Below, piece after piece: positions 53,624 to 62,283 of a stretch of 64,000 nt of DNA. Origin of the DNA: Streptomyces sp. ISL-96 (lineage in GTDB: Bacteria; Actinomycetota; Actinomycetes; Streptomycetales; Streptomycetaceae); assembly GCF_018614035.1 (NCBI RefSeq), contig NZ_JAGGPA010000013.1, forward strand, positions 23,505-87,504, written 5' to 3'. The notes below the pieces were generated by a model. That model saw only the letters and a program-made list of their open reading frames with translations, searched no databases and was not told where the DNA came from. Each line of letters begins with the position of its first letter. Position 1 is the stretch's first letter. Position numbers and translations under genes: made by a program.

Positions 53624-54713
53624 CACCGCATCCCGACCCCGCACCCGCCCGCAGCCCCGGCCGGACGCGGAACGGGACACCTCCCCGGCCTTCCCCTCCG
53701 CGGAAGGCGGGCCGGACGTCCTCTCCCGGGAGCTCCTGGCGCCCTACCTCCACGCGCAGGCCGCCGACTTCCTGCGCAGCCTTCGCCTGCACCGCGAGAG
53801 CGGCCAGGATCCGCAGGGCGCCGCGGACGCGGCGGAGGCGGTCCATGCGCTGCGCGGGTCGGCGCGGCGGATCAGCGGGACGCTGCATACGTTCCGGCCC
53901 CTGACCGACACCGGGTGGGCGGACACCCTGCGCGCAGAGCTGGCCTGGCTCTCCGGCACCCTGGCCCGCGAGCACGCCTACGCCGCCCGCCTGACCCGGC
54001 TGCTGGGGGCGCTGAACCGGCTCTCCGGGACGGGCGGCGCCGACGCCGGACCCGCCGCCGTCCCCGCGGCGCGCGGTGGCGGGGCCGAGCACCCGGGCTC
54101 GCTGACCGTGGGGGCCGCGCGGGCCGGGGCGCTGCTGGAGCGGCAGCTGACGCTGGCCAGGACGCGGGCACACTCGGCGGCGCTTCAGGCGCTGGGTTCC
54201 TCGCGGTTCCACGCGGTCGCCGACGCGGTGGCTTTACTCGCCTCGGACGTGCCGCTCGGCCCTGCCGCCGCCGCGCCCGCCGCCGAGGTGCTGGCGCCGC
54301 TGGCCGTCGGCGCCGAGCAGCGGCTCAAGGAAGCGGTGGCCGCACTGCCGCTGGGGCGCGCCTCGCACCCGTACAACGCCGAGGCACTCGTCCACGGCCT
54401 CGCCCCGGCGCCGGGCGGCGAGACGCAGGACGCGCCCTGGCACCACGTACGCCTGCTCCTGCGCCTGCACCGCTACGCGCAGGAGGTCGTCGCGGCCCCC
54501 GCCAGCACACTCCCGGCGGCGCAGGCCCTGGACCGCCACCGGGACGCGGCGGAGGCGGCCACCGCGGCGGCTTCGGCGGCCCGTACCCCGCGCATCGCCC
54601 CGGCGACGGCGTACGCCCTGGGCGTCCTGCACGCCGACCAGCGGCACGAGGTCGAGGCGGCGCGCTTCGCTTTCCAGCAGGTATGGCAGCGGGAGGCGGC
54701 GAAAACCCCATGA
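53610..54713 (+). CDS. CHAD domain-containing protein
   Basis: A 367-residue all-helical CHAD (conserved histidine alpha-helical domain) protein. The conserved pattern [21 protein letters not shown] (about residues 80-100) and a second helical repeat with [12 protein letters not shown] and LHRYAQEV are visible. CHAD proteins bind polyphosphate. It overlaps the ppk stop by 14 bases and the Nudix start by four, so the three genes are coupled. The GTG at 53610 has GGAGG nine bases upstream; a TTG at 53589 is an alternative. Confidence 0.9.
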   Translation: MRNRDTASRPRTRPQPRPDAERDTSPAFPSAEGGPDVLSRELLAPYLHAQAADFLRSLRLHRESGQDPQGAADAAEAVHALRGSARRISGTLHTFRPLTDTGWADTLRAELAWLSGTLAREHAYAARLTRLLGALNRLSGTGGADAGPAAVPAARGGGAEHPGSLTVGAARAGALLERQLTLARTRAHSAALQALGSSRFHAVADAVALLASDVPLGPAAAAPAAEVLAPLAVGAEQRLKEAVAALPLGRASHPYNAEALVHGLAPAPGGETQDAPWHHVRLLLRLHRYAQEVVAAPASTLPAAQALDRHRDAAEAATAAASAARTPRIAPATAYALGVLHADQRHEVEAARFAFQQVWQREAAKTP

Positions 54714-55117
54714 CAGTGCTCGCCGCGGGCTGCGTGCTGTGGCGCCGGTCGCCGTTCGACGACGGTCTGGAGATCTGCCTGGTCCACCGCCCCAAATACG
54801 ACGACTGGTCGCACCCCAAGGGCAAGCTGAAGCCCGGCGAGGACGCACTGGCGGGCGCCCTGCGGGAGGTACTGGAGGAAACGGGCCACCACTGCACGCC
54901 GGGCGCGGCCCTGCCCACGCTGCGGTACGTCGCGAACGGCCGCCCGAAGGAGGCCCGGTACTGGGCGGCGGAGGCGACGGGTGGCGCGTTCACCCCGAGC
55001 GACGAGGTGGACCGGATCCTCTGGCTCTCCCCCACAGCGGCCAAAAACCGCCTGACGCAACCCCGCGACCGCGACCTGGTGACCGCGCTCCTGGACTCGC
55101 TCCACCACCACGCCTGA
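54710..55117 (+). CDS. Nudix hydrolase
   Basis: A 135-residue pyrophosphatase with a complete Nudix box, GKLKPGEDALAGALREVLEETG, at residues 39-60. The N-terminal strand VLAAGCVLWRR and C-terminal EVDRILWLSP are typical of the diadenosine polyphosphate/NTP-cleaving group often linked to CHAD or Ppk. The ATG overlaps the CHAD stop (ATGA), so it is in the ppk operon. Substrates could be diadenosine or inositol polyphosphates; the context does not decide. Confidence 0.93.
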   Translation: MTVLAAGCVLWRRSPFDDGLEICLVHRPKYDDWSHPKGKLKPGEDALAGALREVLEETGHHCTPGAALPTLRYVANGRPKEARYWAAEATGGAFTPSDEVDRILWLSPTAAKNRLTQPRDRDLVTALLDSLHHHA

Positions 55118-55295
55118 CGCCCCCGCAATGCCGCGCAGCGGCTCAGACCCCCGCGTTTCGGGCACCCCCCGCACGGGGAGCATCCCGGCGGTCACCCACC
55201 GCAAGCCACAGCCACCGCACCGCACTCACACCGCACCGCACCGCACCCCCATCGCCAGCCGCGAGGCGCCCCCGCACACCACACCGTTCGGCACG
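55118..55295. other. Upstream part of the pstS control region with ACCGC repeats
   Basis: No gene is supported in this 178-base stretch. Its main feature is a C/A-rich run of short ACCGC and CACCGCA words at about 55213-55250. Carbon-source control of pstS in S. lividans has been attributed to direct repeats upstream of the PHO boxes, and these are placed to be such repeats; that assignment is an inference. Confidence 0.4.
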
Positions 55296-55339
55296 GTTCA
55301 CCTCCCGTTCACTCTCCCCCGTCGGCGGCTTCACCTGTT
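55296..55339 (+). promoter_or_regulatory. PHO boxes of the pst operon
   Basis: Four consecutive 11-base units: GTTCACCTCCC (55296-55306), GTTCACTCTCC (55307-55317), a non-matching unit (55318-55328) and CTTCACCTGTT (55329-55339). Three match the PhoP direct-repeat consensus, and the first two do so almost perfectly. The site lies 150-200 bases before pstS, leaving a leader of about 100 bases. This is the strongest PhoP site in the window. Confidence 0.93.
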
Positions 55340-55492
55340 CTGCCTAATTTCGGACGTACACAGTGCGAGGCACACCGCGAGACGACCGCCCCACTGGGTA
55401 GCTGGAAACCGAGAACCCGAGAACACCAACCTCTTCGCACGCCGCCACCACCACCAGCAAGGCCCGGCGGCTTCTGGAAGGAACACCCGAAA

Positions 55493-56629
55493 GTGAAGCT
55501 TCAGCGCAAGAACCGGCTTCGCGCCACCGCGCTCGGCGCCCTCGCCGTCTCCGGCGCCCTGGTCCTCACGGCGTGCGGCTCCGATGACAACACTGGTTCG
55601 ACCGGTGGCTCCGGCGAGAAGACCAACGCCGCGAGCAACATCAAGTGCGACGACGCGAAGGGCCAGCTCCTCGCGGCCGGCTCGACGGCCCAGAAGAACG
55701 CCATGGACCTGTGGGTCAAGAACTTCCAGGCCGCCTGCGCGGGCACCGAGGTCAACTACCAGGCCATCGGCTCCGGCGGCGGCATCACCAAGTTCAACCA
55801 GGGCCAGGTCGCCTTCGCCGGCTCCGACTCGGCGCTGAAGCCCGAAGAGGTCGCCGAGTCGAAGAAGGTCTGCAAGGGCGGCCAGGGCATCAACCTGCCC
55901 ATGGTCGGCGGCCCGGTCGCCATCGGCTACAACCTGGAGGGCGTCGACGACCTCGTTCTCGACGCCAAGACGCTCGCCAAGATCTTCGACTCGGAGATCA
56001 AGAAGTGGAACGACCCGGCGATCGCCAAGCTCAACCCGGACGCCAAGCTCCCGAGCACCTCGATCCAGGCCTTCCACCGCTCGGACGAGTCCGGTACGAC
56101 CCAGAACCTGGGCAAGTACCTCAACACGGCCGCCCCGGCCGACTGGAAGTACGACCCGAAGTCGAAGTCGTGGCCGGCCAAGGGCGGCCAGGCCGCCAAC
56201 GGCTCCTCCGGCGTCGTCTCCAACGTCAAGGGCACCGACGGTGCGATCGGTTACTTCGAGCTGTCCTACGCGACCGCCAACGACCTGAACACCGTCAAGA
56301 TCAACACCGGTGCCGCCGCCCCGGTCGAGGCCACCACGGAGAACGCCTCCAAGGCCATCGCCGCCGCCAAGGTCACCGGCAAGGGCAAGGACCTGGCCCT
56401 CTCCCTCGACTACGCCACCAAGGCCGAGGGCGCCTACCCGATCACCCTGGTGACGTACCAGATCGCCTGCGACAAGGGCAACAAGGCGGAGACCCTGCCG
56501 ACCCTCAAGGCCTTCCTGAACTACGCCGTCAGCGAGGAGGGCCAGAAGGTCCTCGAGGAAGCCGACTACGCACCGCTCCCGGCCGAGATCGCGACCAAGG
56601 TCCGCGAGATCGTCCCCACCCTCTCCTGA
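55493..56629 (+). CDS. pstS: Phosphate ABC transporter substrate-binding lipoprotein PstS
   Basis: Extracellular high-affinity phosphate receptor for PstCAB. The 378-residue lipoprotein has a signal ending in the lipobox LVLTAC, with Cys at about residue 28. Phosphate-binding segments are visible: SGGGITKF, AGSDSAL and RSDESGTT. GTG start after GGAAGGAA. PstC follows after 96 bases that contain an 8-bp hairpin, probably allowing extra PstS. It is preceded by the PHO boxes. Confidence 0.97.
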   Translation: MKLQRKNRLRATALGALAVSGALVLTACGSDDNTGSTGGSGEKTNAASNIKCDDAKGQLLAAGSTAQKNAMDLWVKNFQAACAGTEVNYQAIGSGGGITKFNQGQVAFAGSDSALKPEEVAESKKVCKGGQGINLPMVGGPVAIGYNLEGVDDLVLDAKTLAKIFDSEIKKWNDPAIAKLNPDAKLPSTSIQAFHRSDESGTTQNLGKYLNTAAPADWKYDPKSKSWPAKGGQAANGSSGVVSNVKGTDGAIGYFELSYATANDLNTVKINTGAAAPVEATTENASKAIAAAKVTGKGKDLALSLDYATKAEGAYPITLVTYQIACDKGNKAETLPTLKAFLNYAVSEEGQKVLEEADYAPLPAEIATKVREIVPTLS

Positions 56630-56640
56630 CCCGGCCGCGG

Positions 56641-56663
56641 CCGGCCCCACCCACCGGGGCCGG
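56641..56663 (+). terminator. Hairpin between pstS and pstC
   Basis: CCGGCCCC and GGGGCCGG form a perfect 8-bp stem with a seven-base loop, 12 bases after the pstS stop. No U-tract follows. It is probably a partial terminator or RNA-stabilising structure that raises PstS over the membrane subunits. Confidence 0.6.
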
Positions 56664-56725
56664 TCGCGCCTTCCGGTGCACCGCCGCCAGGAGCCCTCAC
56701 CGGCTCCGCAGACCGGAGAAAACCG

Positions 56726-57724
56726 ATGGATATAGCTACCGAACCCACCTCGCCCTCCCCTCCCCCGCCCGGACCCGGCCACCTCGCGTCCCAGGGCAGC
56801 AGCCACGCCGGCGACCGGATCTTCCTCGCCCTGTCGCGGGGGTCCGGAATCGCGCTCCTGGTGATCATGGCCGCCATAGCGGCCTTCCTCACCTACCGCA
56901 CCGGCCTCGCCGTCTCGAAGGACGAAGCCAACTTCCTGACCTCCTCCGAGTGGAACCCGGCGGGCAGCCCGCCGAAGTTCGGCATCGCCGTCCTCCTCTT
57001 CGGTACGGTCGTCAGCTCGATCATCGCGATGGCCATCGCCGTGCCGGTCGCGATCGGCATCGCGCTGTTCATCTCGCACTACGCGCCGCGCAGGCTGGCC
57101 ACGCCGCTCGCGTACATCGTCGACCTGCTGGCCGCGGTGCCGAGCATCATCTACGGCCTGTGGGGCGCCGTCTTCCTGGTCCCGTACCTGGACGGCCTCA
57201 ACAAGTGGCTCGACACGTACCTGGGCTGGACGTACATCTTCGACAAGACGAGCGACGGCGTCGCCCGCAGCCTCTTCACGGTCGGCATCCTGCTGGCGAT
57301 CATGATCCTGCCGATCGTCACCAACGTCACCCGTGAGGTCTTCCTCCAGTCGCCGAAGATGCACGAGGAAGCCGCCCTGGCCCTCGGTGCCACGCGCTGG
57401 GAAGTCATGCGGATGTCCGTGCTGCCCTTCGGCCGCTCGGGAATCATCAGCGCCTCGATGCTGGGCCTGGGCCGCGCCCTCGGCGAGACGATGGCCGTCG
57501 CCGTCGTGCTCTCCCCGAGCTTCATCATTTCCGGCCGGCTGCTCGACCCGGGCGGCGGCACCTTCGCGCAGAACATCGCCGCGAAGTTCAACGAGGCGGA
57601 CGAGTTCGGCCGCGACGCCCTGATCGCCTCCGGTCTGGTCCTCTTCGTCATCACGCTGCTGGTCAACGGCGCGGCCCGATGGATCATCGGCCGCCGCAAG
57701 GAGTACTCGGGGGCCAACGCATGA
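56726..57724 (+). CDS. pstC: Phosphate ABC transporter permease PstC
   Basis: Membrane subunit of the Pst importer. The 332-residue protein has a variable Pro-rich N-terminus (1-30) and six hydrophobic segments, with the permease EAA loop EEAALALGATRWEVMRMSVLPFGRSGI, which contacts PstB. It is coupled with pstA by a four-base overlap (ATGA). Confidence 0.96.
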   Translation: MDIATEPTSPSPPPPGPGHLASQGSSHAGDRIFLALSRGSGIALLVIMAAIAAFLTYRTGLAVSKDEANFLTSSEWNPAGSPPKFGIAVLLFGTVVSSIIAMAIAVPVAIGIALFISHYAPRRLATPLAYIVDLLAAVPSIIYGLWGAVFLVPYLDGLNKWLDTYLGWTYIFDKTSDGVARSLFTVGILLAIMILPIVTNVTREVFLQSPKMHEEAALALGATRWEVMRMSVLPFGRSGIISASMLGLGRALGETMAVAVVLSPSFIISGRLLDPGGGTFAQNIAAKFNEADEFGRDALIASGLVLFVITLLVNGAARWIIGRRKEYSGANA

Positions 57725-58800
57725 ACCAGACAAGTCCCGTGATGGACAAGCACCCGCACTCCCCCGAGCTGCACGCGTCGCTCGTCCACGCCCGCCTCCC
57801 CCGGTGGGCCCCCGCCGCCATCGCCGTCGGCTCCGTCGCGGCCGGCATCGGCCTCGGCCTCCTCGCCGGCTGGCACAGCCGCGTGCAGTGGGGCATGCTG
57901 GCCGCCCTGATCTTCGTACTGGCCACCTTCGGGATCACCACCAAGGTGGAGGGCAGCCGCCAGGGCAAGGACAGGGTCGCGACCAGCGCCGTCTGGGTCT
58001 GCTTCATCCTCGCCCTCGTCCCGCTGCTCTCCCTGGCCTGGGTGACGATCACCAAGGGCATGAAGGTCATCGACGGGTACTTCCTCAGCCACTCGATGAG
58101 CGGCCTGCTCGACACCGACGAGGGCGGCGGCATCTACCACGCCCTGCTCGGCACCGTGGAGCAGGTCGGCATCGCGGCCCTGATCGCCGCCCCGATAGGC
58201 CTGCTCACCGCGGTCTATCTGGTCGAGTACGGGCGCGGGAAGCTGGCGAAGACCGTCACGTTCTTCGTCGACGTCATGACGGGCATCCCGTCGATCGTCG
58301 CGGGTCTGTTCATCCTCGCCACCTGGAATCTGATGCTGGGCTTCGGGCCCTCCGGATTCGCCGGTGCGGTTGCCCTCTCGATCCTGATGATGCCGGTGGT
58401 CGTCCGCTCCACCGAGGAGATGCTCAAGCTCGTCCCGAACGAGCTGCGCGAGGCCTCTCTGGCTCTCGGCGTCCCCAAGTGGCGGACTATCCTCAAGGTG
58501 GTATTGCCGACCGCGATCGGCGGAATCACCACTGGCGTCATGCTCGCGGTGGCCCGTATCACGGGTGAGACCGCCCCGGTTCTGTTGCTTGTCTTCGGTA
58601 CGAAGCTGATCAACCCGAACCCCTTCGAAGGCGCCCAGTCCTCGCTTCCGCTGTACGTGTACGAGCAGTACATCGTCGGCACCGAAGCGTCGGTCGACCG
58701 GGCTTGGGGCGCAGCGCTCGTCCTGATCGCCTTCGTCATGATCCTCAACCTGGTGGCCCGCGGCATCGCCCGCTGGAAGGCCCCGAGCACCGGCCGCTAA
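57721..58800 (+). CDS. pstA: Phosphate ABC transporter permease PstA
   Basis: Second permease subunit of the Pst importer. The 359-residue protein has six or more hydrophobic segments and the EAA loop REASLALGVPKWRTILKVVLPTAIGGI. An extra N-terminal extension with two helices (about 25-80) is typical of Streptomyces PstA. The ATG overlaps pstC. pstB follows 24 bases after the stop. Confidence 0.96.
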   Translation: MNQTSPVMDKHPHSPELHASLVHARLPRWAPAAIAVGSVAAGIGLGLLAGWHSRVQWGMLAALIFVLATFGITTKVEGSRQGKDRVATSAVWVCFILALVPLLSLAWVTITKGMKVIDGYFLSHSMSGLLDTDEGGGIYHALLGTVEQVGIAALIAAPIGLLTAVYLVEYGRGKLAKTVTFFVDVMTGIPSIVAGLFILATWNLMLGFGPSGFAGAVALSILMMPVVVRSTEEMLKLVPNELREASLALGVPKWRTILKVVLPTAIGGITTGVMLAVARITGETAPVLLLVFGTKLINPNPFEGAQSSLPLYVYEQYIVGTEASVDRAWGAALVLIAFVMILNLVARGIARWKAPSTGR

Positions 58801-58824
58801 GGCCAGCAGAAAGCAGTGATTCAG

Positions 58825-59601
58825 ATGGCCAAGCGAATCGACATCAGCGGCCTGTCGGCCTACTACGGCACCCACAAGGCGATCGACGACATCTCGATGA
58901 CCGTCGAGCCCCGCTCGGTGACGGCCTTCATCGGCCCGTCCGGCTGCGGCAAGTCCACCTTCCTGCGCACCCTCAACCGCATGCACGAGGTCACCCCCGG
59001 CGGCCGGGTGGAGGGCAAGGTCCTCCTGGACGACGAGAACCTCTACGGCAAGGACGTCGACCCGGTCGCCGTACGCCGTACGGTCGGCATGGTCTTCCAG
59101 CGCCCGAACCCCTTCCCCACCATGTCGATCTTCGACAACGTGGCGGCGGGCCTGCGCCTCAACCACTCGTACAAGAAGAACAAGCTGGCCGAGGTGGTCG
59201 AGAAGTCCCTGCGCGGCGCCAACCTCTGGAACGAGGTCAAGGACCGCCTGAACAAGCCCGGCTCCGGCCTCTCCGGCGGTCAGCAGCAGCGCCTGTGCAT
59301 CGCGCGGGCCATCGCCGTAGAGCCCCAGGTCCTCCTCATGGACGAGCCGTGCTCGGCCCTGGACCCGATCTCGACCCTCGCCATCGAGGACCTGATCGGC
59401 GAGCTGAAGTCGCGCTTCACGATCGTCATCGTGACGCACAACATGCAGCAGGCGGCGCGCGTCTCGGACCGTACGGCGTTCTTCAACCTCGCGGCGATCG
59501 GCCAGCCCGGCAAGCTCATCGAGATCGACGACACGGAGCGCATCTTCTCCAACCCGTCGGTCCAGGCCACAGAGGACTACATCTCCGGCCGCTTCGGCTA
59601 G
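58825..59601 (+). CDS. pstB: Phosphate ABC transporter ATP-binding protein PstB
   Basis: ATPase of the Pst importer and partner of PhoU in signalling. The 258-residue protein has Walker [11 protein letters not shown]-loop [12 protein letters not shown], signature [16 protein letters not shown], Walker [14 protein letters not shown], and H-loop THNMQQ. The ATG giving AKRIDISGL matches the family; a GTG three codons upstream is the only alternative. It ends the pst operon, and a terminator lies 57 bases downstream. Confidence 0.97.
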   Translation: MAKRIDISGLSAYYGTHKAIDDISMTVEPRSVTAFIGPSGCGKSTFLRTLNRMHEVTPGGRVEGKVLLDDENLYGKDVDPVAVRRTVGMVFQRPNPFPTMSIFDNVAAGLRLNHSYKKNKLAEVVEKSLRGANLWNEVKDRLNKPGSGLSGGQQQRLCIARAIAVEPQVLLMDEPCSALDPISTLAIEDLIGELKSRFTIVIVTHNMQQAARVSDRTAFFNLAAIGQPGKLIEIDDTERIFSNPSVQATEDYISGRFG

Positions 59602-59658
59602 AAGCCGGCCGCCATCCCTGTCCTGCGGTGCTGCATGGCGGTGCCACCGCAAGGCAAA

Positions 59659-59698
59659 GGGCCCGCCCCACTCCCGGCAAGGGGAGAGGGGCGGGCCC
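59659..59698 (+). terminator. Terminator of the pst operon
   Basis: GGGCCCGCCCC and GGGGCGGGCCC form an 11-bp stem, continued through one A-A mismatch by CTCCC/GGGAG, followed by GTTT. It also faces the leftward pitH gene. Confidence 0.85.
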
Positions 59699-59733
59699 GT
59701 TTCCGTACGTAGGGGAACAGCCCCGCGGGGCCG

Positions 59734-60732
59734 CTAGCCGAACGCCAGCAGCACAACCCAGTAACACGTGGCAGCCACCAGCGCCGCGGCCGGCATCGTG
59801 ATGAACCACCCCATCACGATGTTCTTGGCCACGCCCCACCGAACCGCACGCGAGCCCTTGGTCGACCCCACGCCCATGATCGCGGACGTGATGACGTGCG
59901 TAGTGGAGATCGGCGCGTGGAACATGAACGAAGCCGTGTACATCACGGACGCCGCTGTGGTCTCCGCAGCGAACCCCTGCGGCGGATCCAGCTCAATGAT
60001 CCGACGCCCCAGCGTCCGCATGATCCGCCAGCCACCCGCGTACGTACCGAGCGAGAGCGTCAGCGCGCAAGCGATTTTGACCCACATCGGGATCGCGTCG
60101 CCCTGACCCTCGACATCGGCGATGACCAGCGCCATCACCACGATGCCCATGGTCTTCTGCGCGTCCTGAAGACCATGCCCCAGCGCCATACCGGCCGCGG
60201 AAACCGTCTGAGCGATCCGGAAGCCCCGCTTGGCCTTGTGCGGGTTGGACTTACGGAACATCCACAGAATGACGACCATCACCAGATAGCCGAGCAGCAG
60301 CCCGACGAACGGCGAGATGAACATCGGGATGATGACCTTCTCCAGCACCCCGGTCCAGATGACCTCGGTGCCGCCCGCGAGCGCCGCTCCCACCATGCCC
60401 CCGAAGAGCGCGTGCGAAGACGACGAAGGAAGCCCGAAGTACCAAGTGACAAGGTTCCAGACGATCGCCCCCACCAAGGCGGCGAAGAGGATTCCCATCC
60501 CCTTGTCACCGTGCGGAGTGGCGATCAGCCCCTCACTCACGGTCTTGGCGACGCCACTGCCCAGAAAGGCACCGGCGAGGTTCATCACGGCGGCCATGAC
60601 GAGGGCCGCGCGCGGGGTCAGCGCCCGCGTGGAAACCGAAGTCGCGATGGCGTTCGCAGAGTCGTGAAAGCCGTTGGTGTACGTGAATCCGAGCGCGACC
60701 CCGATGGTCACGATGAGCGCAAAGGTGTCCAC
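59734..60732 (-). CDS. pitH: Low-affinity inorganic phosphate transporter PitH
   Basis: Proton/metal-phosphate symporter that takes up phosphate when it is abundant. The 332-residue protein has about ten hydrophobic segments and both PiT repeats, GFHDSANAIATSVSTRAL near the N-terminus and its partner HAPISTTHVITSAIMGVG near the C-terminus. It is seven bases after its DUF47 partner, so the two form an operon. It is convergent with the pst operon, placing low- and high-affinity systems side by side. Confidence 0.96.
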   Translation of the reverse strand: MDTFALIVTIGVALGFTYTNGFHDSANAIATSVSTRALTPRAALVMAAVMNLAGAFLGSGVAKTVSEGLIATPHGDKGMGILFAALVGAIVWNLVTWYFGLPSSSSHALFGGMVGAALAGGTEVIWTGVLEKVIIPMFISPFVGLLLGYLVMVVILWMFRKSNPHKAKRGFRIAQTVSAAGMALGHGLQDAQKTMGIVVMALVIADVEGQGDAIPMWVKIACALTLSLGTYAGGWRIMRTLGRRIIELDPPQGFAAETTAASVMYTASFMFHAPISTTHVITSAIMGVGSTKGSRAVRWGVAKNIVMGWFITMPAAALVAATCYWVVLLAFG

Positions 60733-60738
60733 CGGGGG

Positions 60739-61359
60739 TCAGGACTCCTTGACGGCGATCGTCTCGACCGTGTTGGCGACGTGCTCGAAGGCGTCGGCCG
60801 CCTCTTCCAGTACGTCCACGATCTGCTTCAGCTTGAGCACGTCCATGGCGTCGTACTTGCCATTGAAGAGGTGCGCGAGCAGCTTGCGGTGGATCTGGTC
60901 GGCCTGATTCTCAAGCCGATTGACCTCGATCCAGTACTCGGTCAGATTCGTCATGGTCCGCAGGTGCGGCATGGCCTCGGCGGTCAGCTCGGCGGCTCGC
61001 GCCAGAACCTCGATCTGCTGCTCGACACCCTTGGGCAGCTCCTCGATCTGGTACAGCACGACCAGGTCGACGGCCTCCTCCATGTAATCCATGATGTCGT
61101 CAAGCTGCGACGCGAGGTTGTAGATGTCCTCGCGGTCGAACGGCGTGATGAACGAGGAGTTGAGCTGGTGGAAGATCGCGTGGGTGGCGTCGTCCCCCGC
61201 GTGCTCCGCTGCCCTCATCCGCTCCGCGATCTCGGCTCGGGCGGAGGAGTCCGCTCCGAGCAGTTCCATCAGGAGCTTCGAGCCCGTGACGATGTTGTCC
61301 GCGGATGCGGAGAACATGTCGTAGAAGCTCGTCTCCCTGGGGGTCAGACGAAAGCGCAC
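60739..61359 (-). CDS. DUF47 (PhoU-like) Pit accessory protein
   Basis: A 206-residue helical-bundle protein of the DUF47/PhoU-related family, with ITPFDREDIYNLASQLDDIMDYMEE and a second half with ENQADQIHRKLLAHLF carrying the metal-binding acidic residues. DUF47 genes precede pit genes in many bacteria and modulate Pit activity. The GTG start has GAGGA at a good distance. A TGATGC-TAGGT-GCATCA dyad (61395-61411) lies in the promoter region. Confidence 0.94.
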   Translation of the reverse strand: MRFRLTPRETSFYDMFSASADNIVTGSKLLMELLGADSSARAEIAERMRAAEHAGDDATHAIFHQLNSSFITPFDREDIYNLASQLDDIMDYMEEAVDLVVLYQIEELPKGVEQQIEVLARAAELTAEAMPHLRTMTNLTEYWIEVNRLENQADQIHRKLLAHLFNGKYDAMDVLKLKQIVDVLEEAADAFEHVANTVETIAVKES

Positions 61360-61394
61360 GTGGGGTCCTCGGGGTGCATTGGATTCGGTCAGGG

Positions 61395-61411
61395 TGATGC
61401 TAGGTGCATCA
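61395..61411. promoter_or_regulatory. Dyad in the pitH operon promoter
   Basis: TGATGC and GCATCA form a perfect 6-bp inverted repeat with a five-base spacer, 36 bases upstream of the DUF47 start. On the minus strand TAGCAT within it can act as a -10 hexamer, so a bound regulator would block the promoter. Confidence 0.4.
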
Positions 61412-61505
61412 TCCGGCCACGGCTAACCGGCGTTCTTCAGTGTCGCCCATCAGGCACAGTGCTGAGTACGGGCCCCCGGGCCCCTACCCGCGAAATTCGT
61501 TACCA

Positions 61506-61524
61506 TATACCCACGAGGGGTATA
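61506..61524. promoter_or_regulatory. CsoR operator
   Basis: TATACCC-ACGAG-GGGTATA is a perfect 7-bp dyad with the GC-rich, TAC-CCC/GGG-GTA layout of CsoR operators. It lies 31 bases before the csoR ATG, so csoR is autoregulated. Confidence 0.85.
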
Positions 61525-61554
61525 CATCCCCTTTCAGGACAACGGGAGGACGCC

Positions 61555-61890
61555 ATGACACCCACCGAGGCGGCCGGCGCCACGACAACCGAAGCGCCCT
61601 CCGGAGGGGTGCACGGATACCACAAGCAGAAGGACGAACACCTCAAGCGACTGCGCCGGATCGAGGGCCAGATCCGCGGCCTCCAGCGGCTGGTCGACGA
61701 GGACGTCTACTGCATCGACATACTCACCCAGGTCTCAGCGTCGACAAAAGCTCTCCAGTCCTTCGCACTGCAACTCCTGGAGGAGCACCTGCGGCACTGC
61801 GTCGCGGACGCGGCGGTCAAGGGCGGCGACGGGATCGACGAGAAGGTCGAAGAGGCCACCAAGGCGATCGCGCGCCTGCTGCGGACCTGA
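61555..61890 (+). CDS. csoR: Copper-sensing repressor CsoR
   Basis: Copper(I)-responsive DUF156-type repressor. The 111-residue helical protein has the Cu(I) ligand triad Cys53, His78 and Cys82 (VYCIDI and EEHLRHC), the CsoR pattern and not the CstR one, with QKDEHLKRLRRIEGQIRGLQRLV as the first helix. GGGAGGA precedes the ATG. No copper pump gene is adjacent in this window, so its targets other than itself lie elsewhere. Confidence 0.93.
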   Translation: MTPTEAAGATTTEAPSGGVHGYHKQKDEHLKRLRRIEGQIRGLQRLVDEDVYCIDILTQVSASTKALQSFALQLLEEHLRHCVADAAVKGGDGIDEKVEEATKAIARLLRT

Positions 61891-61960
61891 GGACGGGCGG
61901 GGCCGCGGGCTCCCGGGGCTGTGGACGCCCGGGAGCGACGCGCCGCCCGCTCACCCGACC

Positions 61961-62170
61961 TCACCCGCGGGACGAACAGCCCCCGGCCCCACCCGACTGA
62001 GCCTCGGCTGCTACGCCGACGGCTCCCACCTTCAGCACCTCGTCGATACGGTCCGGACTGAGCCGTTCCCCGTCGGCGGCGGATGCCGCGATGATCAACT
62101 CACCGCACAACTCGATCTCGGCGAGGGCGACGTGGTCCTGGACGGGCGTACTACTGCCGAGCGGAGCCAC
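61961..62170 (-). CDS. Conserved small hypothetical protein
   Basis: A 69-residue protein: APLGSSTPVQDHVALAEIELCGELIIAASAADGERLSPDRIDEVL, then a variable tail with Gly, Ala and one Cys near the end. This block resembles a short protein conserved in Streptomyces. The GTG at 62170 has GAGG eight bases upstream; GTGs at 62176 and 62179 are alternatives. It is convergent with csoR. Function is unknown. Confidence 0.7.
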   Translation of the reverse strand: MAPLGSSTPVQDHVALAEIELCGELIIAASAADGERLSPDRIDEVLKVGAVGVAAEAQSGGAGGCSSRG

Positions 62171-62283
62171 GTGCACCACCTCTTTCAGCCGTCGTCGGCT
62201 TTCTAGCGTAGGCAGTGCGGCACACACCGCGCATGGCACGGACGGACCATTTCCCCGCCACCCACGCCGGAGCGGCGGCCGCC

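Noticed and set aside
57151-59652. A long minus-strand frame of 833 codons opposite pstC-pstA-pstB
   Set aside because: It is an antisense shadow of three clearly conserved genes, has no conserved domain, and arises from high-GC codon bias.
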